Part shown: in pieces, positions 12,114 through 21,710 of the stretch | Layout: the number at the start of each line of letters is the position of its first letter | Position numbering within the stretch: position 1 is the stretch's first letter | Source: Mesostigma viride | Taxonomy: Eukaryota; Streptophyta; Mesostigmatophyceae; Mesostigmatales; Mesostigmataceae | Assembly (NCBI GenBank): GCA_009746045.1 | Contig: RPFO01000026.1 | Span: 2,262,547 to 2,324,546 of the forward strand | Length of the DNA stretch: 62,000 nt | Reading direction: 5' to 3' | Program-made: the position numbers and the translations under genes | Notes under the pieces: generated by a model | What the model saw: the letters and a program-made list of their open reading frames with translations, nothing else | What the model was told of the DNA's origin: nothing | Databases searched by the model: none

Positions 12114-12360
12114 AATGAACAAAACAAAATCTGGGACCCTGGCGCGGACCAGGATAAGCCCAGCCCACTTGAGATCTTTCATGACCTCATGGGCAAAAAC
12201 AGGATCTTTACCCACATGCCCAATGACAACCCATTAGAAGTCCAGTGGCTTCCGTGGTCTAGTAAGGCTCCGTTTTAGCCACTGACATCTTGATACCCTA
12301 GGCTTAGCAGGGATTACCTATTGGCTATATTTGGAATAAACGTACACCTATTTACCTGGA
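12114..12360. mobile_element. 247-bp insertion in the 109-bp array, 13-bp duplication
   Basis: AATTCATCTTGCA occurs at 12101-12113 and again at 12361-12373, bracketing a unique 247-bp segment (AATGAACAAAAC … ACCTATTTACCTGGA). A 13-bp direct duplication suits a target-primed retroposon, but part of it could be array sequence by chance. Its last bases (CCTATTTACCTGGA) mirror the start of the insert at 11638, so the two inserts may be related. Confidence 0.45.
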
Positions 12361-12535
12361 AATTCATCTTGCATTCACTGGAATTCACTCATCGAAGCCC
12401 CGAGACTGCCCGTCCAGTCTGAACATACGAAAAGGACGAATTTCCTTGCTAACAGGTCGGTCTCGGCAATTCATCTTGCATTCACTGGAATTCATTCATC
12501 GAAGACCCGAGACTGCCCGTCCAGTCTGAACTTCA

Positions 12536-12729
12536 TACTACCGTTGTACGAAATTCAGACTGCACGAACCTCGAGGATTGTCAATGAATGCCCATGAATT
12601 TCATTTGGTCGCACAAAAATGTTTTATTCAAGAGAACAGTGGCAATGGCATCAAACTGCATTGTTTTCCTTTCATTTGTCACCTTTTGAGCTGTAAACAG
12701 TCTATTTTGATGGTCTACATGCTGCTTAC
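12536..12729. other. transition into the right satellite arm
   Basis: Unique AT-rich sequence and a strongly diverged satellite-like stretch (TGGTCTACATGCTGCTTACAAG). No gene seen. Confidence 0.4.
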
Positions 12730-14032
12730 AAGTTTCCAGCCTGATCTGAGTTCATTTGTTCAATATTCATATTTGTTTCATGTAAGATAACCGAGAAAAT
12801 GACGAAAAACTGCACATGTATGCTGTCACGTGTCACCATTTGAGCTCAGAATGAGCCCAATTTTTGTGGGTGGTCTATTTTTATGGTCTAGATGCTGCCT
12901 GCAAGAATCCAGCCTGAAATGAGTTCATTTGTTCACTGTTCATATTTGTTTCATGTAAGAAAAGGGGGAAAATGACGAAAAACTGCACATGTATGCTGTC
13001 ACATGTCACCATTTGAGCTCAGAATGAGCCCAATTTTTGTGGGTGGTCTATTTTCATGGTCTAGATGCTGCCTGCAAGAACCCAGCCTGATATGAGTTCA
13101 TTTGTTCACTGTTCATATTTGTTTCATGTAAGAAAAGGGGGAAAATGACGAAAAACTGCACATGTATGCTGTCACATGTCACCATTTGAGCTCAGAATGA
13201 GCCCAATTTTTGTGGGTGGTCTATTTTCATGGTCTAGATGCTGCCTGCAAGAATCCAGCCTGATATGAGTTCATTTGTTCACTATTCATATTTGTTTCAT
13301 GTAAGAAAAGGGGGAAAATGACGAAAAACTGCACATGTATGCGGTCAAATGTCACCATTTGAGCTCAGAATGAGCCCAATTTTTGTGGGTGGTCTATTTT
13401 CATGGTCTAGATGCTGCCTGCAAGAACCCAGCCTGATATGAGTTCATTTGTTCACTGTTCATATTTGTTTCATGTAAGAAAAGGGGGAAAATGACGAAAA
13501 ACTGCACATGTATGCTGTCACATGTCACCATTTGAGCTCAGAATGAGCCCAATTTTTGTGGGTGGTCTATTTTCATGGTCTAGATGCTGCCTGCAAGAAT
13601 CCAGCCTGATATGAGTTCATTTGTTCACTATTCATATTTGTTTCATGTAAGAAAAGGGGGAAAATGACGAAAAACTGCACATGTATGCGGTCAAATGTCA
13701 CCATTTGAGCTCAGAATGAGCCCAATTTTTGTGGGTGGTCTATTTTCATGGTCTAGATGCTGCCTGCAAGAACCCAGCCTGATATGAGTTCATTTGTTCA
13801 CTGTTCATATTTGTTTCATGTAAGAAAAGGGGGGAAATGACGAAAAACTGCACATGTATGCTGTCACATGTCACCATTTGAGCTCAGAATGAGCCCAATT
13901 TTTGTGGGTGGTCTATTTTCATGGTCTAGATGCTGCCTGCAAGAATCCAGCCTGATATGAGTTCATTTGTTCACTATTCATATTTGTTTCATGTAAGAAA
14001 AGGGGGAAAATGACGAAAAACTGCACATGTAT
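12730..14032 (-). repeat. 173-bp satellite, right arm, with 346-bp dimeric order
   Basis: Reverse complement of the left-arm satellite. From about 13107 two unit types alternate. Type A has CACTGTTCAT, GCTGTCACATG and AAGAATCCAG; type B has CACTATTCAT, GCGGTCAAATG and AAGAACCCAG. CACTGTTCAT recurs at 346-bp spacing (13107, 13453, 13799), i.e. two 173-bp units, which is a higher-order repeat. The remainder of the arm is at 15433-15512 beyond a LINE insertion. Confidence 0.92.
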
Positions 14033-15432
14033 TAAAATTAAATTAAATTAAATTATAACATGTCTCCGTTGGGAGATCATGTAGCACATATTCCAGGTTG
14101 GATGGGTGGTGTGGAGGAAGCCGCGTAATCGAACTAACCTAACTCTAAGCTATATCTAGTCTAGAAAAGCCTATCTACGCTACTCATCAAAACGGCTCCT
14201 CCGTTTGGGGGGAGGCGGCTTGCCCACAGGGGCTGGCGTGTGCGCCTTGACAATCTTCTTCCACCGCGTCTTGTCCTGCATGGCAGTCCAAAGACGGGAG
14301 AGAGAGTGGATGCGGTACTCAAACTGGGCTGGGACCATGTAAGGTCGTCCAGCAACATCTGGGTATAGGTCATGGCATGTTTCCCTACCTTTTTAGGAAT
14401 GTTCTTGGGGCCAGGCCAGGTCAAAATGTGCCGCCCCGGTTGGCCGAGCCGCTGGGGACCGGCCAGACCAAGGGCGGTGTCGACCTGGCTGGTGCGAGCA
14501 AGATGTCCTACAAATGCTATCCTACGCTGTCTAATCTCGTCCGAAATACGCGGCATACCGTGATACAAAGACTCTAAGGACCTACGCTGAGAAAACCCGA
14601 CATTCAGGACCTGTCGGAGCATCCGGGTTACCGTGCCGTCTAGCTTGGCTGCCAGTGTTGCCGTGAGTGTCCACGCCTCGGCGCCATGTACGTGAGCACC
14701 GTGAGGACGAGGACCTTGAAGAGCATGCGCTTGCGGTGCTCGTCCAGGCCCTTGGAGCGCCAGTAGGTGTTGAGCGAACGGAGCTTGGCCCAGGAAAGGC
14801 CGATGCGGGTGTCCACATCGTCGGCAGTGTCCGGAAGCCAACTCCCCAACAGCTTGAAGCGGTCGCGGAGTGGGACCTCCGTCCCGTCTAGCAGGCGCGG
14901 CAGCGGTGGGCGACTGGAGGCCCCAATCACCATCGCCTCAGTTTTGACACTAATCTCCAACCCCACCGCCCTCGCCTCCAGGCCCAGACAGTCCAGCCAG
15001 GTCTGAATGTGCTCGGGGCGCGCGATGAGGGTGGTGTCGTCCGCATAAATCAGGTCAGCCAGGCGGTAACCCGTGCTAACCCCGCCGTGCCCACGCTCGT
15101 TAAGGATGTCCAAGCCTGGCTCGAACCCCTTAAGAGCAGTAAAGCGCGCACGTGCCTGGCGCATGACGTGGTCCACGACAATAATGAACAGGTATGGAGA
15201 CAGGACACAACCTTGCCACACCCCGTGGTGAAGGGGGAATGGTGGGGTGGTGCCTTCCGCAGTCCGCACTACGGCCTGTGAGCCCTCATACAGTCGGCGA
15301 ATGGCAGCAATAAACGCTGGTGGCACGCGGTCCAGAGCTAGGATGGCCCAAAGAGCCTCCCAGAGGACCGTGTCAAAGGCCTTGATATAGTCAACAAAAA
15401 TGAGGACCAGCGGCAAACTGTCAGGGGGAACA
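14033..15432 (-). mobile_element. LINE-B: 5'-truncated LINE inserted in the satellite
   Basis: Flanked by an 11-bp target duplication, TGCACATGTAT (14022-14032 and 15433-15443), both halves of one satellite unit. Reading on the minus strand, the element starts inside the reverse transcriptase and ends with the 3' stem-loop (14056-14085) and a tail of TTTAATTTTAAT type (plus-strand AAATTAAATT, 14033-14053). This is classic target-primed reverse transcription with 5' truncation. Confidence 0.88.
14161..15432 (-). pseudogene. LINE-B reverse transcriptase fragment, frameshifted
   Basis: The minus-strand translation begins inside RT motif A (FVDYIKAFDTVLWEALW). It continues with motif B (GVWQGCVLSPYLFIIVV), motif C (LADLIYADDTTL), motif D (AVGLEISVKTEAM) and the thumb/C-terminal region. 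It changes frame near 14690, where an extra CA in LTY-(CA)-GAE breaks the conserved GAEAWTLT motif. The second frame continues RMLRQVLNVGF … RIAFVGHLART to a stop near 14161. The endonuclease and N-terminal RT are missing through 5' truncation. It is about 50-60% similar by eye to the full-length LINE at 56212-61462, so it belongs to a related but separate family. Confidence 0.85.
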
Positions 15433-15512
15433 TGCACATGTATGCTGTCACATGTCACCATTTGAGCTCAGAATGAGCCCAATTTTTGTGGGTGGTCTAT
15501 TTTCATGGTCTG
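15433..15512 (-). repeat. satellite remainder beyond LINE-B
   Basis: Continues the satellite unit broken by LINE-B (CTGTCACATGTCACCATTTG … GGTCTATTTTCATGGTCTG), then leads to the right terminal inverted repeat of the foldback-like element. The 15513-15585 linker is unique AT-rich sequence. Confidence 0.85.
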
Positions 15513-15616
15513 AAGGCTGGATGACCCCTGCTTTATTGACAAATATAAGGATTTAATCACATGTGGAAAAATTGAGTAAAATTTATGAAATTGAGCAAAC
15601 ACTTATGAATCCCCTC

Positions 15617-16907
15617 TCTGCTACACGCAAGAGATGCTGGCGCACATGCTTGAGGGGCAGATCAGTAAAACGGTAGGCAGAGAACTGGCGCTTGACTTCA
15701 CGTAATAAGGGTCTACTGAGGCCTTGGAGGAAGCGAGCACGTACTTCTGCACCCGACAAATCCCTAATTCGTACCATCTGAGCATCAAACTCTTTCATAT
15801 ACTCCTTAAATGATTTAGTACCCTGCTGCAAGGTACCAAAGGCTAATCTATCCTGCCAATCTGAATCAGGAGGGACTAAATGGTTCTCTAAACGCTTAAA
15901 CAATTCTGCTACAGAGTTAGGGTAGGCATGAGAGGCCAAAGACTCACACTGAATGAGGTTAGCAAGCTCAGGAGTAATACAGGTTGTGAGATAGTGAGGA
16001 ACTAATACAGCATCAGAAAGACGCCACCTATTATGATTCTGCCACGACTCTGTGTTCTGGGTAAGCAACATAATAAAGGTGAAAAACTGTTGAGGGGTAG
16101 ACTTGACATCCAGCTTGGGAAGGTTAGCAAAGAGGGGAAGAGCAGGGGGCTTAGGGGGATTAGAAGAGTCAGTTTTTCCCATAGGGCCACTATCTTCCAC
16201 TGCTACATAAGCGGGATAGAAGGAAGGGAGAGGAAAAGTCTTGGGTAGGGGTCTAGAAGGGGCCACCGTTTCAGGCTGGTGCCCATAAGAGAAGGGGACA
16301 GTATATTGCTCACGAAGAGAGGAATAGGCAAAATGATCATAATTTCTGTCATCTAAGGGCATGGTGCTGAAATCACTATTAACTTCTAAATCAGCCACAC
16401 GGGTAGGGACCTGGGCTGCCTCATATAGGCCGTCTCAGGGTAGGACCAGGAAGCAGGTGGGTAAAAGGGAACTGCACTAGGGCGCCCAGAAGGACCGACA
16501 GGGGCAGAGGCACGTCCCGTGTTCAGCGCAGGCATAGAAGGCACAGGGTGGGAAGGAGGCCTAAAAACATTGTTAGTTAGTGAGGACCTGCTGGAGGGTT
16601 GAGCCAAGGTTGCAGGAGGGGCAGGGGCCTGGTTCAGGGTAAGGGAAGGGTCATCACTAAATCTGACTTGCATACGTTGACGTTGTTCATAGGTAGGAGG
16701 GGTAAGTGAGGGACGACGGCGACCATCAGCAAGAGGAGAAGGAGGTGAGGCACGAAGGTTACCTTGGGGAGTGAGATGGTGCACTGTTTCAAGTGAGTCC
16801 CGTCGGTTACCACGATTGTTGTTATGGTTGTTATTATTATTATTATTATTACTCATAGTAGGAGTATTGGTAGGTATAGGCGACATGTTACCACCCACTG
16901 GATCCAT
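15617..16907 (-). pseudogene. retroelement gag, split by the foldback-like element
   Basis: Starts MDPVGGNMSPIPTN with an Asn-run (encoded by an ATT/AAT microsatellite, 16828-16853). A Pro/Ser-rich N-terminal third follows, then a one-base frame break near 16390-16400. The second part is a typical retrotransposon gag capsid region: FANLPKLDVKSTPQQFFTF, NHNRWRLSDAVLVPHYL and FGTLQQGTKSFKEYMKEFDA, ending RQHLLRVA at the insertion. Wide spacing of W, L and F residues with 'SFKEYMKEFD' fits the Ty3/gypsy-type gag fold. The piece continues in frame at 8153. No zinc knuckle is visible in what remains. Confidence 0.75.
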
Positions 16908-17031
16908 TTTTGTTTAAGTAAAGGATCAAAAATCTAACTGAAAGCAACAAGGATAAAGGACGAGGCCTAATATAAGGCAAGGAAAGAAAAGGAAAAGATT
17001 TTAATGGCTTAAAAGAAGGAAACAATTTAAA

Positions 17032-17352
17032 TCAATCCTTTTTAACAACAGTAATGGATAGGGAACCGAATTCTAAGGTGAGAGGAGTATCTAAGCTAGA
17101 TGAGGATGCAGCCCTCTTAGGGGGAGACGAAGGAGGGGTAGCAAAATCTAGAGCTTCTACAGGAGGGCGACCATGAGGAGTAGAACGTACGTGTAGGCCT
17201 AGATCTGATACGCTATGGTCTATAAGGAATTGTTGAGCTTCCTCGAAGGTAACAAATTTCTTATACCTAATTACATTATTTGTACGATTTTGCACTATCT
17301 TCCTAGCATCTGACCAAGAGAGGAAAATGGCTGACCATTGAGGGGTAATCAA
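17032..17352 (-). CDS. ORF with RNase H1 N-terminal (viroplasmin-like) domain
   Basis: A 106-aa minus-strand ORF. Residues about 8-45 read FLSWSDARKIVQNRTNNVIR-YKKFVTFEEAQQFL, matching the hybrid-binding domain at the N-terminus of RNase H1 and of the caulimovirus-type viroplasmin fold (W-s-e-c … V … K-x-F-x-T-x-E-E-A-x-x-F). The rest is Ser/Pro-rich. It lies 125 bp upstream of the gag on the same strand, so it is probably the first ORF of the same retroelement. In retroelements this domain would bind RNA:DNA hybrid. No RNase H catalytic domain is attached. Confidence 0.6.
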   Translation of the reverse strand: MITPQWSAIFLSWSDARKIVQNRTNNVIRYKKFVTFEEAQQFLIDHSVSDLGLHVRSTPHGRPPVEALDFATPPSSPPKRAASSSSLDTPLTLEFGSLSITVVKKD

Positions 17353-18409
17353 CTACGTAATACTTAGCTAAACTATTATCACTAGATGAATGGGAAGGCG
17401 CAGTAAAAACACGACGTTGACTCATGATAACGCACCTGGCGTGTCTTGTGATGTCAAGCTAGACGAGGTAGGGGTAGGCGACTTAGCTGGACGATCTGGA
17501 TCACCGAAAGAAGAAGGAGGGCGGACGTTTCCAGCTCTCGTCCTAAGTCAGCGGCCGGATATTCCAGCGCTCGTCCTAACACAGCGCCCCGTAACTCTGC
17601 GGGTGCGGCCGTCTAATAAAGCAGCAGCACAAGGAAAAAGGTGTAGGTACTGCGACGCTAATCGTCTCCGAACAGTAATGCTCCCCTATCTAAGACAGGA
17701 AACAACCGTAAGCAGGAAAACAAGGCGAAGGACAGGATAACTACGAAAGGATTTATCCGCTGCGAGCAGGTCTAGCTTCTAGGTAGAGCGTGTCCCGAAA
17801 CGGGCAGCACTACTCTCCTAGCTTGAAGGCGACCCGCCCATTACCTATCAAGGAAGTGTCGACTTCTTGTTCCTGGACGCGGAAGGGGTCTCAAGTGAAC
17901 AGGTGTATGTGGCAAGGGATAGTCGTCTCGTTCACTACCTACTGAAGTTCCTCCGATACCATTGTTACGCCGCGGATATCTACCTCCGCCTCTACCTCTA
18001 ATGGGCCTGATACTACCTAAACTGGTCAGGCCTCCTCTACTCAACCCTCTGGCGAAAGACGAACGTGACGGAGCTGATCTCAATGCATTAACGTAAGTGT
18101 TACTATAATACGCCATACAACCATTTATCAAAACCCGTTTACTCCAGGAATAGAGGAAGGAAACACAACTACACTGCCGTGACCCAAGCCTATATGTGTT
18201 AATTCATTTAACACACGCCGAGTGCACACACAAAGGGTAGGACGCGCATAAATGGTCACCAACGGTCCAACACGCTCGGGCCGACATGGCCCTCGCCTAC
18301 AGATGCACGCTGGTCCACTACATCTACTGATGCACGCTGGTCCACTACATTCTACCACAGGATAAGGACCACTAGTAAAGTACGCGGCGCGGCGCCCAAC
18401 AGCACCCAA
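17353..18409 (-). other. probable leader of the retroelement, no secure gene
   Basis: Only short ORFs. The minus-strand 17841-18131 ORF encodes an Arg/Gly-rich peptide (RGLSRGGLTSLGS, RGRGGGRYPRR) that could be part of the same element but matches no family I recognise. A 24-bp direct duplication (GATGCACGCTGGTCCACTAC) lies at about 18302-18350. No LTR pair could be found around the gag. Confidence 0.3.
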
Positions 18410-19240
18410 TGTACCACAGTACTGTTACGAGGACAATAATGTCCCGGTAGGAGCCTAAACGTAAACCTAGGGACAACCGAGGCAAAAGACCTAATTTACG
18501 TCCGTAACTACAACGAATTGTTACGCGACGTAACAGTAGGGTGCCGGGCCGATATGGGTTTTTTACAACAAAACACTTGGATTTTCTGCTAGCTCCCTGT
18601 ATGGTCGGAATTTTGAAACGGTTTGACGGACAAACTGACGGATAGCACTTGGCGAGCTGAACCCAAATCTGCAGTCAAAATTTTGGCAGGTACCATAGAG
18701 GGGCCGGGGGGGGTTGCCCGCAAGATGGTGCTGCCCCTAGGCACGGAAGTATGCTGCCGTCTGCCACCACTACAAGGCTTCGGCTATCCAGCGCCGTGCC
18801 GTGCCAGTATCGCGTCGCGCCTGCCAACGACCCATTTAAGAAAACCGGAATTTTCCCATACACCAATATGCTCAAACGGTACAGTAGAGCTCGCGGAGCT
18901 GATCATTTTGCTCCCTAGGTCGACCCCTATAACCCTTGGGACCTCAGGGTTTTGCTAGGTATAGCGCCTACGTGCTAGGTAGGTAGGGTCCAAGGGCCAA
19001 CTTTTGGAAAATTTCAGCATGGTGTACGATATTTTTGTTTTTTCCACCCCCATGCTCAGTCTGTCAAAAAGCTGCGCCGGACCGACTTGGGAGTGTGCTA
19101 CGTGCTACGTGGCTTGTACGACACGTGGCACTTTTTGTAGAATCTCTTAGTAGAAGCTCTTAGTAAGCGATAGTATTAGCATACTAGTGTCACCCGCTGG
19201 CTTCGCCCAGCCCAAAACAGGGTCCCTTTTTTTGGCAGTA
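18410..19240. other. no recognised feature
   Basis: Mixed-composition DNA with short ORFs only. I see no repeats, TIRs or splice-supported coding sequence. Confidence 0.3.
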
Positions 19241-19500
19241 CTTCGGCCCGCTGCCCGCTGCCCGCAGCCCGCTGCCCGCTGCCCGCTGCCCGCTGCCCGC
19301 TGCCCGCTGCCCGCTGCCCGCTGCCCGCTGCCCGCTGCCCGCTGCCCGCTGCCCGCTGCCCGCTGCCCGCTGCCCGCTGCCCGCTGCCCGCTGCCCGCTG
19401 CCCGCTGCCCGCTGCCCGCTGCCCGCTGCCCGCTGCCCGCTGCCCGCTGCCCGCTGCGCGCTGCCCGCTGTGCGCAGTATACGCTGCCCGCTGCCCGCCG
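19241..19500. repeat. (GCCCGCT)n 7-bp array
   Basis: About 35 copies of GCTGCCC/GCCCGCT in perfect register, with a few variants at the edges (GCGCGCT, TGTGCGCAGTATAC). A 7-bp unit opens all frames; the ORFs are not genes. Confidence 0.95.
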
Positions 19501-19509
19501 GCTGGAATA

Positions 19510-19710
19510 GTACGGTGCTCGCTTCGCTGGCGGATTGGTGCGCAGTACGGTGCTCGCTCGCTTCGCTCGCTCGCGGTAGGGTGCTCGGCTGCTCGCTCGC
19601 TTCGCTCGCTCGCCGCGCGCAGCGCACAGCTCGCTGCGCTCGCCGTGCGCTGCGCGCCAGGCCGCTTTCAGCGGCCGCTCGCTCGCTTCGCTCGCTCGCT
19701 GGGATTGGTG
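19510..19710. repeat. GC-rich short inverted repeats
   Basis: GCTCGCTCGCTTCGCTCGCTC-type hairpins occur three times (about 19551, 19589, 19677), with GGCCGCTTTCAGCGGCC (19660-19676) between. Each can fold into a tight stem-loop. The role is unknown. Confidence 0.7.
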
Positions 19711-20108
19711 GTTAGTGATTCCGGTTGTTTTGGATTGGCGGGGAAGTCGCGATGCCCTGGATAGTGCGGGATGACTACTACATTACCACATTAGTATATA
19801 GGATTCTCCAAGTAGAAGAATGACGTCAAGCCGGCGGAAATTCGATGCCTATTGCCTGACGCCAGGTCCGGTGTCAGAATATCAACAACAACAACCTGAC
19901 GCCTGCCTGAAAGTCGATACGTCTTCCTAGAATCAACCAATACTCGGTAAGTTCTGAGCGTAACTTGTAAGTACATCAGGGCCGAAGCGGACACCTGCAC
20001 TTTGCAATCAAACGCCTGACCGAGCTAGCGGGATCACCAGAGCGCACTAGCGCACTCCTTTCCTAAAACCAGGCGCCGGACCGCCAACTGAAAGGAGTTA
20101 CAGTAGCT
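19711..20108. other. no recognised feature
   Basis: Unique sequence; no ORF with family signal. Confidence 0.3.
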
Positions 20109-20116
20109 GTAGCTCC

Positions 20117-20767
20117 TAGGGCTGGGACATCCGGGTCATTTCGCGACCCGAACACGAACACGAACACCTGGGGAGAGTACCCGAACCCGAATACCGAACA
20201 TGTTCGGTACATTTCCAGGTGACCCGAACCCGAACACAAACATGTTCGGTACAGGTTGAAGGTGACCCGAACCCGAACCCGAACATTACCCGAACATTTT
20301 ACCGAACACGAACAATGCATAACGATACACTTGTGAGTAGGATACGGACACCATCGAGGACAATTGAACTGTCACAAAAGAAAGCAAAATGCTAGCTGTC
20401 GTCTGAACTTCTGAAACCGATAGAAATAAACCTTCGTACTTTGTTATCTAATTCTTCATTGGCTGGTACTGAAATGTCGAATGATAAGTGAAAAGTTCTG
20501 CGGTTTGGTACTGAAAAATTCGGCTGAAAGCAATAACAACAACGGAAAAGTATGTAAATGTTCGGTACCGGGTCAGAGGCGAACATGTTCGCCCGGTTCC
20601 CAGGGTGACCCGAACACGGACACGAACATGTTCGGTAAGTTTCCAGGGCGACCCGAACCCGAACAGCACATGTTCGGCCGAACATTTTAGGCGACCCGAA
20701 CACCGCACATGTTCGGTATTCGCCCGAACATGTTCGTGTGCGGTATGCGGCGGATGTCCCAGCCCTA
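20117..20767. mobile_element. non-autonomous hAT-type element, 651 bp
   Basis: The ends are TAGGGCTGGGACATCC and its exact reverse complement, the usual hAT form (YAGGGNTGGG). The element is flanked by an exact 8-bp target duplication, GTAGCTCC (20109-20116 and 20768-20775), the hAT signature. Inside both ends are clustered subterminal motifs: CCCGAAC runs and the palindrome CCGAACATGTTCGG or its halves, about ten copies in 20140-20310 and 20560-20740. These are likely transposase-binding sites by analogy with hAT subterminal repeats. There is no transposase ORF. Confidence 0.88.
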
Positions 20768-20775
20768 GTAGCTCC

Positions 20776-21355
20776 ACAAAATTTTTCTTCGCGCCGCCCT
20801 AACATTTTCGACTGGAGTACACTCCGTCGCAAAAATTCTGCCGCAGGACACATTTTAATTTGGAGTCCGCTCCACGTTTGGAGGTGCCGTGCCGGACACA
20901 CGAGTGTGCTGTTTTGGCTGGATGTCCCCCCTCCTTTCAGAAGTCACGACCATGGCTGGGCGTAAAGGGTTTAGGTTATGTCATTTACGAGATTACGCGG
21001 GTTTACGTACGTTGACCTAACTTACCCTACGCTTTACGTGGCGACAACAAAATCAATCGATGGCACGGCGTACTAATAAGCCGACCGACGTCGGTCTACG
21101 TATGTACCTACTACCCCGGCGTTTACGTTACGTTTCTACGTTCAGTTTACGTAAACGTAATCATAAGTGTCGATGGCGGAATGTCCGGTCGGCAGACTGA
21201 TGACCGACTATACGGCTGGCTTGCGAGGTGACTAAAGTGGTGCTAATGCCAGTACGCGTTCAGCTAGTCGGCAAGGCCTCACTTAATGGCGCCGCCTCGC
21301 GCCGCGTCGGCGCGGCGCCATGCGGTGCACAGACAGCACCGTAGTAGTTCTTGCC
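20776..21355. other. unclassified, TACG-rich, possible transposon end
   Basis: From 20951 the sequence GGCTGGGCGTAAAGGG is followed by many TTACGT motifs. A similar terminus (reverse complement, GGTTGGGCGTAAAGGG) lies at 51185-51205 beside another TTACGT cluster. This suggests ends of one family, but no partner end or target duplication was found. A GC-rich near-palindrome lies at 21289-21320. Confidence 0.35.
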
Positions 21356-21697
21356 ATTTAATTAATTAATTAAACTCGTGCTCCCGTTTGGGAGTCACGG
21401 AGCATGATTAACCCCGATGGATGGATGGATGGATGGATGGATGGATGGATGGATGGATGGATGGATGGATGGATGGATGGATGGATGGATGGATGGATGG
21501 ATGGATGGATGGATGGATGGATGGATGGATGGATGGATGGATGGATGGATGGATGGATGGATGGATGGATGGATGGATGGATGGATGGATGGATGGATGG
21601 ATAGATGGATGGATGGATGGATGGATGGATGGATGGATGGATGGATGGATGGATGGATGGATGGATGGATGGATGGATGGATGGATATGGATGGATG
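21356..21697 (-). mobile_element. LINE-C, 3' tail, hairpin and first part of GATG array
   Basis: Reading on plus: a TTAA tail (21359-21373), the hairpin ACTCGTGCTCCC…GGGAGTCACGGAGCAT (21374-21406), GATTAACCCC, then (GATG)n. The same order, reversed, ends the full-length LINE at 61388-61462. So this is the 3' end of a minus-strand LINE whose short CATC run has expanded. The element continues beyond the CACTA insertion at 26057. Confidence 0.85.
21415..21697. repeat. (GATG)n array, left part
   Basis: About 70 near-perfect copies, with single GATA and GGATATGGATGG variants near the end. The dipeptide-like WMDG/SIHP frames on both strands are artefacts. Confidence 0.97.
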
Positions 21698-21710
21698 CAC
21701 TAGGAACTCA

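Larger units (their letters stand above)
11021..12535. repeat. 109-bp tandem array, interrupted twice
   Basis: ACATACGAAAAGGACTTG starts at 11021, 11130 and 11239, giving a 109-bp period. Units are almost identical across at least 11 copies (blocks 11021-11637, 11791-12113, 12361-12535). The unit contains CCGAGACTGCCCGTCCAGTC and GGTCGGTCTCGGCAATTC. Near identity suggests recent amplification. It encodes nothing convincing on either strand. Confidence 0.93.
8154..15616. mobile_element. 7.46-kb foldback-like DNA transposon with satellite arms
   Basis: The ends are an inverted repeat. The left end reads GAGGGGATTCATA, one variable base, then GTGTTTGCTCAATTTCA; the right end is its reverse complement with a single mismatch. 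A 3-bp duplication, TCT, flanks it (8151-8153 and 15617-15619). Just inside each end is an array of the same 173-bp satellite, in opposite orientation (8229-10066 and 12730-15512), so the arms form a long inverted repeat made of tandem units, as in foldback elements. The interior holds a LINE 3' end, a Tudor-like ORF and a 109-bp tandem array. A younger LINE (14033-15432) interrupts the right arm. No transposase was seen, so it would be non-autonomous; the superfamily is unassigned. Confidence 0.75.

Noticed and set aside
15590-15616. Direct target duplication of about 29 bp around the satellite block
   Set aside because: The two copies (8154 and 15616) are in inverted, not direct, orientation; they are terminal inverted repeats, and the real duplication is the adjacent TCT.
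17032-17352. Endogenous pararetrovirus (viroplasmin) insertion
   Set aside because: Only the short hybrid-binding domain matches; no movement protein, coat or pararetroviral RT is nearby. A retroelement ORF is simpler.
18623-18958. 111-aa plus ORF
   Set aside because: No family signal, and equal-quality ORFs exist on the other strand; treated as chance.
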